Source: an uncultured Clostridia bacterium (lineage in GTDB: Bacteria > Bacillota > Clostridia > Christensenellales > Borkfalkiaceae). Taken from it: a stretch of 64,000 bases of DNA. Each line of letters starts with the position of its first letter. Position 1 is the first letter of the stretch. Below, one piece after another: positions 1 through 8,393 of this stretch. The DNA lies in contig CAKQME010000008.1 in the NCBI GenBank assembly GCA_934254815.1, positions 1 to 64,000 on the forward strand, given 5' to 3'. A model generated the notes under the pieces. The model did not search any database. It saw only the letters and a program-made list of their open reading frames with translations, and was not told the DNA's origin. Position numbers and translations under genes: made by a program.

Positions 1-6
1 TTTTCT

Positions 7-405
7 TGTCTTATTGAGCGTAAGCGAAATATCCCATCATGCAAGAAGTCCACACTTATTCAGTGGGATTCTTCGTTTCACTCAGAATGACATGTTTAAT
101 TTATTTATTCTGTCATATTGAGCGGCAGCGAAATATCCCATTGTACAAGTAGTCCGCACTTTTTCGGTGGGATTCTTCGTTTCACTCAGAATGACATGTT
201 TAATTTATTTATTCTGTCATATTGAGCGGCAGCGAAATATCCCACTGTACAAGTAGTCCGCTCTTATTCGGTGGGATTCTTCGTTGCACTCAGAATGACA
301 TGCTTTGTTTGATTTTTCTTGTCTTATTGAGCGTAAGCGAAATATCCCATCATGCAAGAAGTCCACACTTATTCAGTGGGATTCTTCACTTCGTTCAGAA
401 TGACA
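7..405. repeat. Tandem array of four 104-bp units, each an 86-bp imperfect hairpin
   Basis: Four units lie at 7-92, 111-196, 215-300 and 320-405 (spacing 104, 104 and 105). Each has imperfect arms: TGTC(A)T-TTGAGCG at the left and a CAGAATGACA-type end at the right, so the unit folds back on itself. The spacer between the first three units is the same AT-rich stretch. Units 1 and 4 share one version of the left arm and loop, units 2 and 3 another, so the array mixes two subfamilies. The form is that of REP/BIME-like intergenic palindromes. Open frames running across it are translations of the repeat and are not genes. Confidence 0.85.
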
Positions 406-480
406 ATAATAGTGAGGTTCTTCGGCAAATCCTTGCAAGCAAGTTTGCTCTCTCGATATTGACAGAAAGATATACTTGGT

Positions 481-588
481 TTATTTCTTTAATAACTTGT
501 ATAACTCGCTTAAAATATTGCCTACTTCGGACGGCTCGGCTACGCTTAAACTGTTTTCTAATTGTAATATTCTGTCTTCTTTTCTCAT
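481..588 (-). CDS. Small hypothetical protein, 35 aa
   Basis: This short leftward frame starts at ATG 588 with an AAGGAA-type ribosome binding site about 7 bases upstream and ends with TAA at 481-483. The product is charged and helical in appearance, starting MRKEDRILQLENSL and ending ELYKLLKK, with no signal peptide or membrane segment. It lies downstream of the phosphopantetheinyl transferase gene and the 622-650 hairpin. I do not recognise it. The ribosome binding site and the codon use, which resembles that of its neighbours, are the only support, so it may be a small regulatory or structural protein, or chance. Confidence 0.4.
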   Translation of the reverse strand: MRKEDRILQLENSLSVAEPSEVGNILSELYKLLKK

Positions 589-621
589 AATCTTTTCCTT
601 TATCTGCGCTTATTATGAGAA

Positions 622-650
622 AATCCCGCTTACATTATGTAAACGGGATT
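622..650. terminator. Hairpin at the end of the phosphopantetheinyl transferase gene
   Basis: AATCCCG and CGGGATT arms extend inward through TTACAT/ATGTAA with a single mismatch. The hairpin overlaps the last codons of the leftward gene that stops at 630. It is followed by TTTTC on the minus strand and by TATTTTTTC on the plus strand, so it could terminate in both directions. Confidence 0.6.
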
Positions 651-1160
651 TATTTTTTCTTTAAATTCTTCGGCTTTCGCCGTTATCGAATAAACGTAAT
701 CGTCAAACGCATAACTTCTTGTAATCGCTCCGTCGTATTCCTCAAACCCCGTGGGAGCTTCGCCGCGGAAACTCGTTTTTTTCAGCGCGGACGCTAACGT
801 CAAGTCGGCGTATTTTATCGCGCTTTCTTTTTTCGTCCATAAAACGTAAAAGTGTTTTGACGTCTTTATCTGTTCGCGCTCGGCTTCGGAATAATATTTC
901 TCGGCAATTCCGCGTTCGTCCGCCTTGCGGAATATCCACTCGGCGTCTATCCCTACGGTTGAACGAGAAACCGCTGTCATTATAAGCCCGTCGGTATGCG
1001 TAATGTTAAAGTATAAGTCGGTTTTCGCTATAAAAGGTTTGCCGTTGGAGCTTAAAGAAAGATCGCTTTCGTCGGCTTTGACGCCGTAAAACCTGTCGAG
1101 AATATAAAGCAGCATTTTATGCGATTGAGATTTATCTTTATATGCGTAATAAACGTTCAT
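630..1160 (-). CDS. 4'-phosphopantetheinyl transferase, Sfp type
   Basis: The enzyme transfers the phosphopantetheine arm of CoA to a serine on acyl or peptidyl carrier proteins. At 176 aa it is shorter than Bacillus Sfp (about 224 aa), closer to compact family members. The two defining motifs are visible: VGIDAEW in the middle (the magnesium-binding GxDxE element) and WTKKESAIKY about 40 residues later (the W-x3-KE-x3-K signature). An FNITHTDG stretch precedes them, as in other Sfp proteins. The start codon overlaps the stop of the upstream YwaF-like gene by four bases (ATGA), so the two are translationally coupled. No polyketide or nonribosomal peptide genes are in the window, so the carrier substrate is unknown. 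Confidence 0.88.
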   Translation of the reverse strand: MNVYYAYKDKSQSHKMLLYILDRFYGVKADESDLSLSSNGKPFIAKTDLYFNITHTDGLIMTAVSRSTVGIDAEWIFRKADERGIAEKYYSEAEREQIKTSKHFYVLWTKKESAIKYADLTLASALKKTSFRGEAPTGFEEYDGAITRSYAFDDYVYSITAKAEEFKEKINPVYIM

Positions 1161-1936
1161 TTTCTTAAAGCCGCCTTATGCGAGATATACGCCATTCCGC
1201 AGGCGACTTCGGTAAATACGCTGAAATACATCGCTACGAACAGCGGATACGGATATGCCTGCTGAAATACTTTAAGCGGGTTGTTGCCCGAATAAGTCTT
1301 TGATATAAAGTACATATTTACGGGTTGCCCCGTCCATACGGGAAGTCCGAAATTCAAAATTTCCGCCACGCCGAGAAGTATCGCGAATACGAGCATGCTT
1401 TGGCAGAAGAGTTTCACGTCGACCTTTTTCGAATATCCTACAAGCGCGGAAACGCCGGTTATCATCATAAGCGCGTGGTGTAACAGCGATTGCGTGCCTA
1501 TTCCGTAACTGTATGACAAAACGCTCGACGGCGCAATCATAACCATAGTTCCCGCAAAAAGCGCGTAAGTTCCGTTGTATACCGAAACGGCGTCGTAAAC
1601 CTTGCCCTTTTTCAGTATCGCGCATAACAAAAAGGTATACAGCGGAGTAGAACAGAACTGAAACGGAAAGAAATACCAGTCGTATGAGAATTTCCCCGAC
1701 GAAAACGAATATTCGAACTGTTTATACGTTTCGCCTATCCACATTATAACTGCGGAAAGTATATAGAGAAAACGTAATGTTTTTTCGGGGGTCTTTATGG
1801 TATAGTGAACCGCCGCGACCATACCCGCCACGGTAAGCAGCAACCATACCAGATGAAACGCTCCGTAAGGCGCCAGCTTATGATTCGATTTAAAATATAA
1901 AAACTCGCTTATTTTTACTAATTTTTCTTCAATCAT
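1157..1936 (-). CDS. YwaF/TMEM164-like integral membrane protein
   Basis: This 259-aa protein has about seven hydrophobic segments and the look of the YwaF (TIGR02206, TMEM164-related) family. Near its middle are YDWYFFPFQFCSTPLY and an HHALMM stretch, which are typical of that family. The biochemical role of bacterial members is not established. It sits second in a leftward cluster, 16 bases after sepF, and overlaps the phosphopantetheinyl transferase start by four bases. Family assignment is from pattern recognition; function is not claimed. Confidence 0.75.
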   Translation of the reverse strand: MIEEKLVKISEFLYFKSNHKLAPYGAFHLVWLLLTVAGMVAAVHYTIKTPEKTLRFLYILSAVIMWIGETYKQFEYSFSSGKFSYDWYFFPFQFCSTPLYTFLLCAILKKGKVYDAVSVYNGTYALFAGTMVMIAPSSVLSYSYGIGTQSLLHHALMMITGVSALVGYSKKVDVKLFCQSMLVFAILLGVAEILNFGLPVWTGQPVNMYFISKTYSGNNPLKVFQQAYPYPLFVAMYFSVFTEVACGMAYISHKAALRK

Positions 1937-1952
1937 TTTCTTTTTTCGATAA

Positions 1953-2300
1953 TTATGCTCTGCGGGAAGCGGGCGTGAAAATGTAGACTTCTTCGCCTAC
2001 TTCGGCAACGTTTCCGTCCAACGCGTATATCGCGCCCGAAAGGATATCGAGTACGCGTTGCGACGTGTTGTCGCGGACTTCCGTCAGATATACGAGCGCG
2101 GGCTTGTTTTCGATTAAGCAGTCGATAACAGTCGCTACGTCGTCGAAAGAGCGCGGGCGGAATTCGGTGACGTGCTTTCCGTAACCGCTTAATTTAATGT
2201 TTCCGTCCGCAGGAGCCTGAGCGGGCGTTTCGACCTCTTTAATCGGTTGTTTCTTTTGTTTTACGGGCGTTTTCTTTGTTAAAAAGTCAAAAAAACTCAT
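1953..2300 (-). CDS. sepF: Cell division protein SepF
   Basis: SepF forms rings that bind FtsZ filaments and anchors the Z ring to the membrane in Gram-positive bacteria. The 115-aa product has the expected layout: an N-terminal membrane-targeting helix (MSFFDFLTKK), a lysine- and proline-rich linker to about residue 35, then the compact core with FRPRSFDDVATVID, a TSQRVLDILSGA helix and GEEVYIFTP at the end. It overlaps the stop of yggS by four bases, the same pairing seen in many Firmicutes division clusters. Confidence 0.92.
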   Translation of the reverse strand: MSFFDFLTKKTPVKQKKQPIKEVETPAQAPADGNIKLSGYGKHVTEFRPRSFDDVATVIDCLIENKPALVYLTEVRDNTSQRVLDILSGAIYALDGNVAEVGEEVYIFTPASRRA

Positions 2301-2968
2301 TGATAAATCCTCTCTCCGAATATCGCTCTTCCGAGCCGTATCATGTTACTGCCGTGCTTTATCGCGATTTTATAATCTCCGCTCATACCTATCGACAGAA
2401 ATTTTATGTTTTCGTCTCCGCTTTTAAGTTCGTCGTATACGGCGCGGATATTTTCCGTAACGCGGGCAAGTAAAGCTTCTTCTCCTATGGGGAGCATTGC
2501 CGTAATGCCCGTTATTTTTATGTTTCTAAGCTCGATAATCGCATTATAAGCGGGTTTTAGGTCTGCAAGCGACATTCCCGTTTTCGTAACTTCGTCGCCG
2601 CCGTTTACTTCGAGCATTATGTTCTGCGTAACGTTCAGTTTTTGCGCCAGTACGGAAATACTCTCCGCCGTAGCAATCGACGAAACCGAGTCTATACAGT
2701 CGGCTTTGCCCACGAGATATTTGAGTTTGTTTTCCTGTATGCTGCCTATAAAATGTTTTTCAAGATCGGGGGAATACAGCGCGAATTTGTCGCGGAACTC
2801 CTGAGCCTTGTTTTCGCCTATCGTTTTAAGCCCGTATTCCGCGGCTTGGTTTATACGGGCAATATCCACGAATTTAGTCGCGCCGAGCAGAGTAATGCTC
2901 TCGCCGCGATTGTTCCCGACGGATATCTCGTCGAATATTCTGTTTAAATTTTCTTTAATATCGTTCAC
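2297..2968 (-). CDS. yggS: YggS-type PLP homeostasis protein
   Basis: This is a single-domain alanine-racemase-fold protein that binds pyridoxal phosphate and maintains PLP and amino-acid balance; it has no known catalytic turnover. LLGATKFV carries the PLP lysine, and NKAQEF, HFIGSIQENKLK, KTGMS and LSIGMSGDY follow in family order. The start chosen is GTG at 2968, which has AGGAAAG eight bases upstream and gives VNDIKENLNRIFDEI. A longer frame to 3043 would translate the SRP RNA terminator and is rejected. QENK and GMSGD replace the more common QxNK and GMSxD, which is within family variation. The gene lies directly behind the SRP RNA terminator and may be reached by readthrough. Confidence 0.9.
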   Translation of the reverse strand: MNDIKENLNRIFDEISVGNNRGESITLLGATKFVDIARINQAAEYGLKTIGENKAQEFRDKFALYSPDLEKHFIGSIQENKLKYLVGKADCIDSVSSIATAESISVLAQKLNVTQNIMLEVNGGDEVTKTGMSLADLKPAYNAIIELRNIKITGITAMLPIGEEALLARVTENIRAVYDELKSGDENIKFLSIGMSGDYKIAIKHGSNMIRLGRAIFGERIYQ

Positions 2969-2985
2969 GGGCGAATCTTTCCTGA

Positions 2986-3021
2986 TTAAAAATAAGCGGC
3001 GGACAAATTTAAGTCCGCCGC
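2986..3021 (-). terminator. Intrinsic terminator of the SRP RNA gene
   Basis: Perfect 9-bp arms (GCGGCGGAC at 2996-3004 and GTCCGCCGC at 3013-3021) are followed on the minus strand by TTATTTTTAATC. It ends the SRP transcript, and the T-run lies just before the yggS ribosome binding site. Confidence 0.88.
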
Positions 3022-3035
3022 GCCTTGCCTGAAAA

Positions 3036-3300
3036 CTGCGCATTTCCCGTTGACTTGTCGTACCGAAGCGTAAACGCGGCAGGTCGCTACTACAAAGCTA
3101 CCTCATGGCACACGCAAATAACCGTTTAGTGCTGCTATATCCCTATCCTGACACGGTTCGCGGGTTTACGTTGCATAAGACCTTGTTATCAACACGCCTT
3201 ACCGCGCGCAGCCGACCATACGGCGAGCCGAGGGGAACATTCGGTCTTGCTATGGCGGATTGCAAGTACAGGGCACCGCCGACTCCCCACCTAGCGCAGT
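3036..3300 (-). ncRNA. ffs: Signal recognition particle RNA, long type with Alu domain
   Basis: The RNA scaffolds Ffh for co-translational targeting of membrane proteins. On the minus strand the 5' end reads CTGCGCTAGGTGGGGAGTC, a typical Alu-domain start, and the 3' end closes with a complementary GCGCAG. The S-domain tip is clear: TGTCAGG, then ATA-GGGA-TAT, then AGCAGCAC at about 3126-3154. This gives the conserved CAGG/AGCA symmetric loop recognised by Ffh, capped by a GGGA tetraloop (GNRA) rather than the usual GGAA. The length of about 264 nt fits Firmicutes scRNA. A promoter and terminator flank it at the expected places. Confidence 0.94.
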
Positions 3301-3306
3301 AAATAT

Positions 3307-3335
3307 ATTTTACCCTACTTTTTAAAATTTTGCAA
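3307..3335 (-). promoter_or_regulatory. Promoter of the SRP RNA gene
   Basis: TTGCAA (3335-3330) and TAAAAT (3312-3307) on the minus strand are separated by 17 bp. The predicted start lies about seven bases downstream, matching the start of the SRP RNA. Confidence 0.8.
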
Positions 3336-3370
3336 GTCATTTAAGCGTATTTTTTGTCAAAACGCTTTAC

Positions 3371-3399
3371 TTAAACAAAAATTTTTGTTAATATATAAT
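3371..3399 (+). promoter_or_regulatory. Promoter of the T-box/ileS transcript
   Basis: A consensus TATAAT at 3394-3399 is preceded, 17 bp upstream, by a weak -35 (TTAAAC at 3371). It points to a start near 3406, just before stem I of the T-box. Confidence 0.6.
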
Positions 3400-3406
3400 A
3401 AAGTGT

Positions 3407-3657
3407 ATAAAGGCTGTGACGAAAACACGCGGTAAGTTAAACGGGTTTACAGAGAATCGGGGTAGCTGAGAACCGATGACCGACGGGGCTTTTCCGTATC
3501 GTTTCCGAGCCGCCCTACCTAAAGGCTTACCGCCCGTTAAGTTCGGCCGTATTACCTTACGTCAAAGGTCAGACGATTGCCGCGCAAGTATGCGCGGAAG
3601 AGAAGTGGTACAGCGGTTTCCCCGTCTTCTTGTAAGGCGCGGGAATTTTTTATTTTT
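3407..3657 (+). promoter_or_regulatory. T-box riboswitch, isoleucine type
   Basis: The leader senses uncharged tRNA-Ile and controls ileS by antitermination. Visible parts are the AGAGAATCGGGGTAGCTGAG stem I segment, the T-box sequence AGTGGTACAGCGG with its TGGT bulge at 3606-3609 (pairing with an NCCA tRNA end), and a terminator hairpin ending in GCGCGGGAATTTTTTA at about 3613-3657. ATC at 3498-3500 lies where the specifier codon is expected and fits tRNA-Ile; this is an inference because I cannot fold the stem. Confidence 0.9.
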
Positions 3658-3671
3658 CAAGGAGGTCTTTT

Positions 3672-6600
3672 ATGTATAAGAAAGTAGACGCTTCGCTCGA
3701 TTTTGTCGACAGAGAGAAAGAAATAATCGAATTCTGGAAACAGAACGACGTGTTTGGGCAGAGCGTTAAAAAGAACGAGGGTCACAAAGAATTTACTTTT
3801 TACGACGGTCCGCCGACGGCAAACGGCAAACCGCATATCGGGCATGTTTTAACGCGCGTTATGAAAGATATTATTCCCAGATACCGCACGATGAAAGGCG
3901 AGCATGTCTTAAGGAAAGCGGGTTGGGATACTCACGGTCTGCCCGTGGAACTCGAAATAGAGAAAAAGCTCGGCCTTGACGGCAAGCAGGACATCGAAAA
4001 ATACGGTATAGAACCGTTTATAAAAGAATGTAAGCAGTCGGTATGGAAATATACCACCGAGTGGAAAAATATGAGCGACCGCCTCGGTTATTGGGTCGAT
4101 ATGGATCATCCTTACGTCACATATCACGATGACTATATCGAATCGGTATGGTGGGCGTTAAAGACCATAAGCGACAAGGGGCTTTTATACAAGGGCTATA
4201 AAATAGTGCCTTACTGCCCGCGTTGCGGAACGGCGCTTTCTTCGCACGAAGTGGCGCAGGGATATAAAGACGTAAAAGAAAAATCCGTTTACGTCAAATT
4301 CAAGGTTAAAGGGAGAGAAAATACTTATTTCCTTGTGTGGACCACTACGCCCTGGACTTTACCCTCCAACGTCGCGCTGTGTATGAACGCCGATTTCGAT
4401 TACGTCGAAATAACTTCCGGAGGAGAGAACTATATACTTGCGGAAGCTCTCGTGCCGTCGCTTTTCGAAGATTACGAAGTAGTATCGCGTAAAAAGGGCA
4501 AGGACTATGAATATACCGAATACGAGCCTATGTTCCCGTACGCGCTCGGTTCGTTCAAAGAAAAGGCGTTTTATGTTACCAATGCCGAATACGTTACGCT
4601 TACCGACGGTACCGGCATTGTTCATATCGCGCCCGCGTTCGGTGAAGACGACGCTCAGGTTGGCAGAAAATATTCGCTTCCGTTCGTTCAGATGGTAAAC
4701 GACAGAGGCAGATTTGTCGACGCGGTAGAACCGTATAAAGGCATGTTCGTTAAAGACGCCGACAAACTCATAATAAAAGACCTTAAGGTTAGCGGAACGC
4801 TTTTTAAAGACGTACTTTTCGAACACAGCTATCCTTTCTGCTGGCGTTGCAATACTCCGCTTTTGTACTATGCGAGAAGCACATGGTTTATAAAGACCAC
4901 CGCCGTAAAAGACAGGCTTATCGCCGCTAATAAATCGGTGAATTGGATGCCCGAAAGCATAGGATCGGGCAGAATGGGCAACTTCCTTGAAAACGTAATA
5001 GACTGGGGCTTATCCCGCGAGAGATACTGGGGAACGCCTCTCCCGATATGGGTCTGCGAGGACTGCGGCGCGACGCGGGTTATGGGTTCGAAACAGGAAC
5101 TTAAAGAAGCCTGCGGCATAGAGGGCGACATAGAACTTCACCGCCCGTATATCGACGCGCCCGTTTGCAAATGCGGCAAGTGCGGCGGCAAGATGAAGAG
5201 GGTTAAGGAAGTTATCGACTGCTGGTTCGATTCGGGATCTATGCCGTTTGCGCAGTATCACTATCCTTTCGAAAACAAAGAGCTTTTCGAGAAACATTTC
5301 CCCGCCGATTTCATTTCGGAAGCGGTCGACCAGACAAGGGGTTGGTTCTATACTCTGCTCACTATTTCAACGCTTTTGTTCGACAAGGCGTCGTTTAAAA
5401 ACTGTATAGTTCTGGGTCACGTCAATGACAAGAACGGACTTAAAATGTCGAAGCATATCGGCAACGTAGTCGACCCGTGGACTGTTCTCGACAAACAGGG
5501 GGCTGACGCCGTAAGGTGGTATTTCTACACCGGCAGCGCGCCGTATCTCCCCACAAGGTTTTACGAAGAAGCGGTTTCCGAGGGACAACGCAAATTTATG
5601 GGTACGTTATGGAATACCTATGCGTTTTTCGTCTTATACGCCGACATTGACAAATATAACCCGTCGGAATACGATTTGGATAAATGTAAACTCACTCTTA
5701 TGGATAAGTGGCTTTTATCCAAGCTCAACACGCTTGTAAAAACGGTTGACGACGGTTTACAGAACTACAAGATATTCGAAACCGCGAGAACCATTCAGGA
5801 TTTCACCGACGAGCTTTCCAACTGGTATGTCCGCCGCGGCAGAGAGCGTTACTGGGGCAAGGATATGACCGAGGATAAAGCCGCGGCATATACTACTCTT
5901 TATACAACGCTCGTAACGCTCGCGAAAGTCTGTGCGCCATACGTTCCGTTTATGACTGAGAGTATGTATCGGAATCTGGTGGTTCCGTTCTATAAAGACG
6001 CGCCGAAGTCGGTACATCTCTGCGATTTCCCGACGGTAAACGAGAAGTATATCGATACCGAACTCGAAGCGGGTATGGAAGACGTACTCGAAATAGTCGC
6101 GCTCGGCAGAGCCGCGAGAAACGGCAGCAACATTAAAAACCGTCAGCCGCTCCGTAAGTTATATATTGCGGCGGACAGAAAAGTAAAACTTACCGAAGGT
6201 TTATATGAAATCGCGCGCGACGAACTCAATATAAAACAATTCGAGATTCTTCACGACGCGTCTGAATTCGTAAGTTATAAATTAAAGCCGCAGCTTAAAA
6301 CGCTCGGTCCGAAATACGGCAAGTTACTCGGCGGAATAAAGAACTTCCTTGAAAATTGCGACGCGAAAAAAGTTGTAGCGTGCGTAAAGGCAGGCAAGAC
6401 CTATGAAACCGAAATCAACGGCGAAAAGGTCGAATTTACGCTCGACGATTTGCTTATATCAAGCGAACCCGTCGAGGGGTACGTCTCCGAGAGCGGCGCA
6501 GGTTTAACCGTAGTACTCGACGCGCACGTCACCGACGAGCTTTTAATGGAGGGTACGGTAAGAGAGCTTGTTTCGCGCATACAGAATATGCGAAAAGAAG

Positions 6601-6797
6601 CCGGCTTCGAAGTTACCGACCGCATAGTTCTCGGTTATAAAGCCGAGGGCGTGGCGGAGCGCGCGTTTAAAGAACTTGGCGGCGAAATTGCTTCCGACGT
6701 ACTTGCGAAAGAGTTGAAAAACGACTTATTCGAGGGTTTCTCAAAAGAATTTGATATAAACGGCGACAAAGTAACTTTAGTTGTTGTCAAAGCTTAA
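3672..6797 (+). CDS. ileS: Isoleucine--tRNA ligase, type 2
   Basis: The enzyme charges tRNA-Ile and edits misactivated valine. The 1041-aa class I synthetase has the HIGH motif (GKPHIGH, residues 52-58), a zinc-type CPRCG cluster near 180, the CP1 editing domain from about 200 to 400, and the KMSK motif (LKMSKHIGN) near residue 592. Sequence style (DTHGLPVELEIEKKLGL, DYIESVWW) and the C-terminal extension place it with type 2, eukaryote-like IleRS. Family knowledge says these enzymes tend to be less sensitive to mupirocin than type 1. AAGGAGG precedes the ATG by six bases. Expression is set by the upstream T-box, and the methyltransferase follows after eight bases. Confidence 0.97.
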   Translation: MYKKVDASLDFVDREKEIIEFWKQNDVFGQSVKKNEGHKEFTFYDGPPTANGKPHIGHVLTRVMKDIIPRYRTMKGEHVLRKAGWDTHGLPVELEIEKKLGLDGKQDIEKYGIEPFIKECKQSVWKYTTEWKNMSDRLGYWVDMDHPYVTYHDDYIESVWWALKTISDKGLLYKGYKIVPYCPRCGTALSSHEVAQGYKDVKEKSVYVKFKVKGRENTYFLVWTTTPWTLPSNVALCMNADFDYVEITSGGENYILAEALVPSLFEDYEVVSRKKGKDYEYTEYEPMFPYALGSFKEKAFYVTNAEYVTLTDGTGIVHIAPAFGEDDAQVGRKYSLPFVQMVNDRGRFVDAVEPYKGMFVKDADKLIIKDLKVSGTLFKDVLFEHSYPFCWRCNTPLLYYARSTWFIKTTAVKDRLIAANKSVNWMPESIGSGRMGNFLENVIDWGLSRERYWGTPLPIWVCEDCGATRVMGSKQELKEACGIEGDIELHRPYIDAPVCKCGKCGGKMKRVKEVIDCWFDSGSMPFAQYHYPFENKELFEKHFPADFISEAVDQTRGWFYTLLTISTLLFDKASFKNCIVLGHVNDKNGLKMSKHIGNVVDPWTVLDKQGADAVRWYFYTGSAPYLPTRFYEEAVSEGQRKFMGTLWNTYAFFVLYADIDKYNPSEYDLDKCKLTLMDKWLLSKLNTLVKTVDDGLQNYKIFETARTIQDFTDELSNWYVRRGRERYWGKDMTEDKAAAYTTLYTTLVTLAKVCAPYVPFMTESMYRNLVVPFYKDAPKSVHLCDFPTVNEKYIDTELEAGMEDVLEIVALGRAARNGSNIKNRQPLRKLYIAADRKVKLTEGLYEIARDELNIKQFEILHDASEFVSYKLKPQLKTLGPKYGKLLGGIKNFLENCDAKKVVACVKAGKTYETEINGEKVEFTLDDLLISSEPVEGYVSESGAGLTVVLDAHVTDELLMEGTVRELVSRIQNMRKEAGFEVTDRIVLGYKAEGVAERAFKELGGEIASDVLAKELKNDLFEGFSKEFDINGDKVTLVVVKA

Positions 6798-6805
6798 TAA
6801 AATTT

Positions 6806-7672
6806 ATGAAAGTAGCAGACAAATGGAAAGATTACACCGTTATCGCGACGGGTGACGGTTATAAACTCGAACGTTGGAAAGACGTGGTTCTTCTCCGCCC
6901 CGACCCGCAGGTTATATGGGCAAGCAGAACGGATATGGAAAATTATCCGGGGCTTAACGCAAAATACACCCGAAGCGAAAGCGGCGGCGGCGCGTGGAAG
7001 TATCTGAGAAAATTTCCCGAAGAATGGGTTGTTTCTTACGACGATCTTAAATTCAAAATCAAACCCATGGGCTTTAAGCACACGGGGTTGTTTCCCGAAC
7101 AAGCCGTAAACTGGGATATAATGCGCGGACTTATCAGAAACGCGGGCAGACCTATAAGCGTGCTGAATCTCTTCGCCTATACGGGTGGAGCGACCGTCGC
7201 CTGTCTTTCCGCCGGCGCGAGCGTCTGTCACGTCGACGCAAGTAAAGGTATGGTTGAACGCGCGGGCGAAAACGTGCGGTTGTCGGGCTTGGGCGATAAA
7301 CCCGTGCGATTTATCATCGACGACTGCGTTAAATTCGTCAAACGCGAGATAAAACGCGGGCATAAATACGACGCTATAATAATGGATCCGCCGAGTTACG
7401 GCAGAGGACCTAACGGCGAAATGTGGAAAATCGAAAGCGAAATATTTCCGTTCGTAAAGTTATGCGCGGAAGTTCTTTCGGATAATCCGTTATTCGTACT
7501 TATCAACAGTTATACAACGGGGCTTCAGCCGACGGTGCTTGAAAATATCCTGACTTTGACCGTCAAAGAAAAAGTCGGCAAAGGCAAAGTTGAAGCCTAT
7601 GAAGTGGGCGTTAAAACCGAAGAAGAGATAAATCTTCCTTGCGGAGCGGGAGGTATGTTTATAAATGAGTGA
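6806..7672 (+). CDS. Class I SAM-dependent methyltransferase, RlmI/COG1092-like
   Basis: This 288-aa protein looks like an RNA methyltransferase. The SAM-binding motif I is VLNLFAYTGGATVA at about residues 112-125, an acidic residue follows in HVDASKG, and the catalytic-type motif IV is IIMDPPSYGRG near 194. It lacks the N-terminal PUA domain of E. coli RlmI. It follows ileS by eight bases and overlaps the pseudouridine synthase start by eight bases, so the three genes form one T-box-controlled unit devoted to tRNA and rRNA. The base it modifies cannot be told from the sequence. Confidence 0.82.
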   Translation: MKVADKWKDYTVIATGDGYKLERWKDVVLLRPDPQVIWASRTDMENYPGLNAKYTRSESGGGAWKYLRKFPEEWVVSYDDLKFKIKPMGFKHTGLFPEQAVNWDIMRGLIRNAGRPISVLNLFAYTGGATVACLSAGASVCHVDASKGMVERAGENVRLSGLGDKPVRFIIDDCVKFVKREIKRGHKYDAIIMDPPSYGRGPNGEMWKIESEIFPFVKLCAEVLSDNPLFVLINSYTTGLQPTVLENILTLTVKEKVGKGKVEAYEVGVKTEEEINLPCGAGGMFINE

Positions 7673-8393
7673 AAAACAGTTCGAAAAAGAAGATTTGGTT
7701 GTTCTGCACGAAGATAACCACGTCATAGTTGTGTTAAAACCGCAGGGCGTGCCGTCGTGCGAAGACGAAAGCAAAGACAGAGATATGCTCACCGTCATCA
7801 AAGAGCATATAAAGGAACGCGAACATAAAGAGGGCAACGTGTACGTCGGGCTTGTCCACCGTCTCGATCGCCCCACCGGCGGTGTTATGGTGTTCGCAAA
7901 GAGCAGTAAAGCGGCGGCAAGACTTTCCGAGCAGATGAAAACGGGCGATTTCGAGAAAAAATATTCGGTCGTTTTGGTCGGCAGCCCCAAAGAAAAGCGC
8001 GCTACTTTGACAAACTATTTAAAGAAAAACCCCATAAACAATATGGTATACGTCTGTCCGCAGACGGTAGAGGGCGCAAAATTTGCCGAACTCGAATATG
8101 AGATAAAAGAAGAGAAAAACGGTCTTTCTTTCGCTTTGGTAACGTTGCACACGGGGCGCAGTCACCAGATACGCGTACAGATGGCGAACATCGGAACTCC
8201 CGTATACGGAGATATGCGTTACGGCGGAGAGAAAGCAAAGAAAGGCAGACTTGCTTTATGGGCTACGACTTTATCGTTTACGCACCCTGTTTCGAAACAG
8301 AGATTATGCTTCAAGGTAGAGCCGCCGAAAGACGAAACGCCCTGGAAATATTTCGATACGTCGGTCGTAATAGACCCCTACGAAGCCCTTTAG
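7665..8393 (+). CDS. RluA-family pseudouridine synthase
   Basis: The enzyme isomerises specific uridines in rRNA or tRNA. The catalytic aspartate motif is HRLDRPTGGVMVFAKS at residues 65-80, and the later GRSHQIRVQMA and PVYGDMRYG motifs are intact. At 242 aa it lacks the N-terminal S4 domain of RluD and resembles the short RluA/YlyB-like members. It overlaps the methyltransferase by eight bases. The TAG stop lies inside the left arm of the MITE-like element at 8390-8670, so insertion of that element probably reset the C terminus. Confidence 0.9.
   Translation: MSEKQFEKEDLVVLHEDNHVIVVLKPQGVPSCEDESKDRDMLTVIKEHIKEREHKEGNVYVGLVHRLDRPTGGVMVFAKSSKAAARLSEQMKTGDFEKKYSVVLVGSPKEKRATLTNYLKKNPINNMVYVCPQTVEGAKFAELEYEIKEEKNGLSFALVTLHTGRSHQIRVQMANIGTPVYGDMRYGGEKAKKGRLALWATTLSFTHPVSKQRLCFKVEPPKDETPWKYFDTSVVIDPYEAL

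Noticed and set aside
7..405. CRISPR array
   Set aside because: The units are 86-bp palindromes with identical AT-rich spacers; a CRISPR needs short repeats with unique spacers, and no cas genes are present.
222..590. Rightward 122-codon open frame
   Set aside because: It is a translation of the tandem hairpin repeat; composition and position follow the repeat units and no ribosome binding site is present.
2969..3043. N-terminal extension of YggS to an ATG at 3043
   Set aside because: It would translate the SRP terminator stem (arginine- and glycine-rich), while GTG 2968 has a well-spaced ribosome binding site.
3143..3340. Short open frames on both strands over the SRP RNA (3105-3340)
   Set aside because: The region is fully explained by the SRP RNA, its promoter and terminator.
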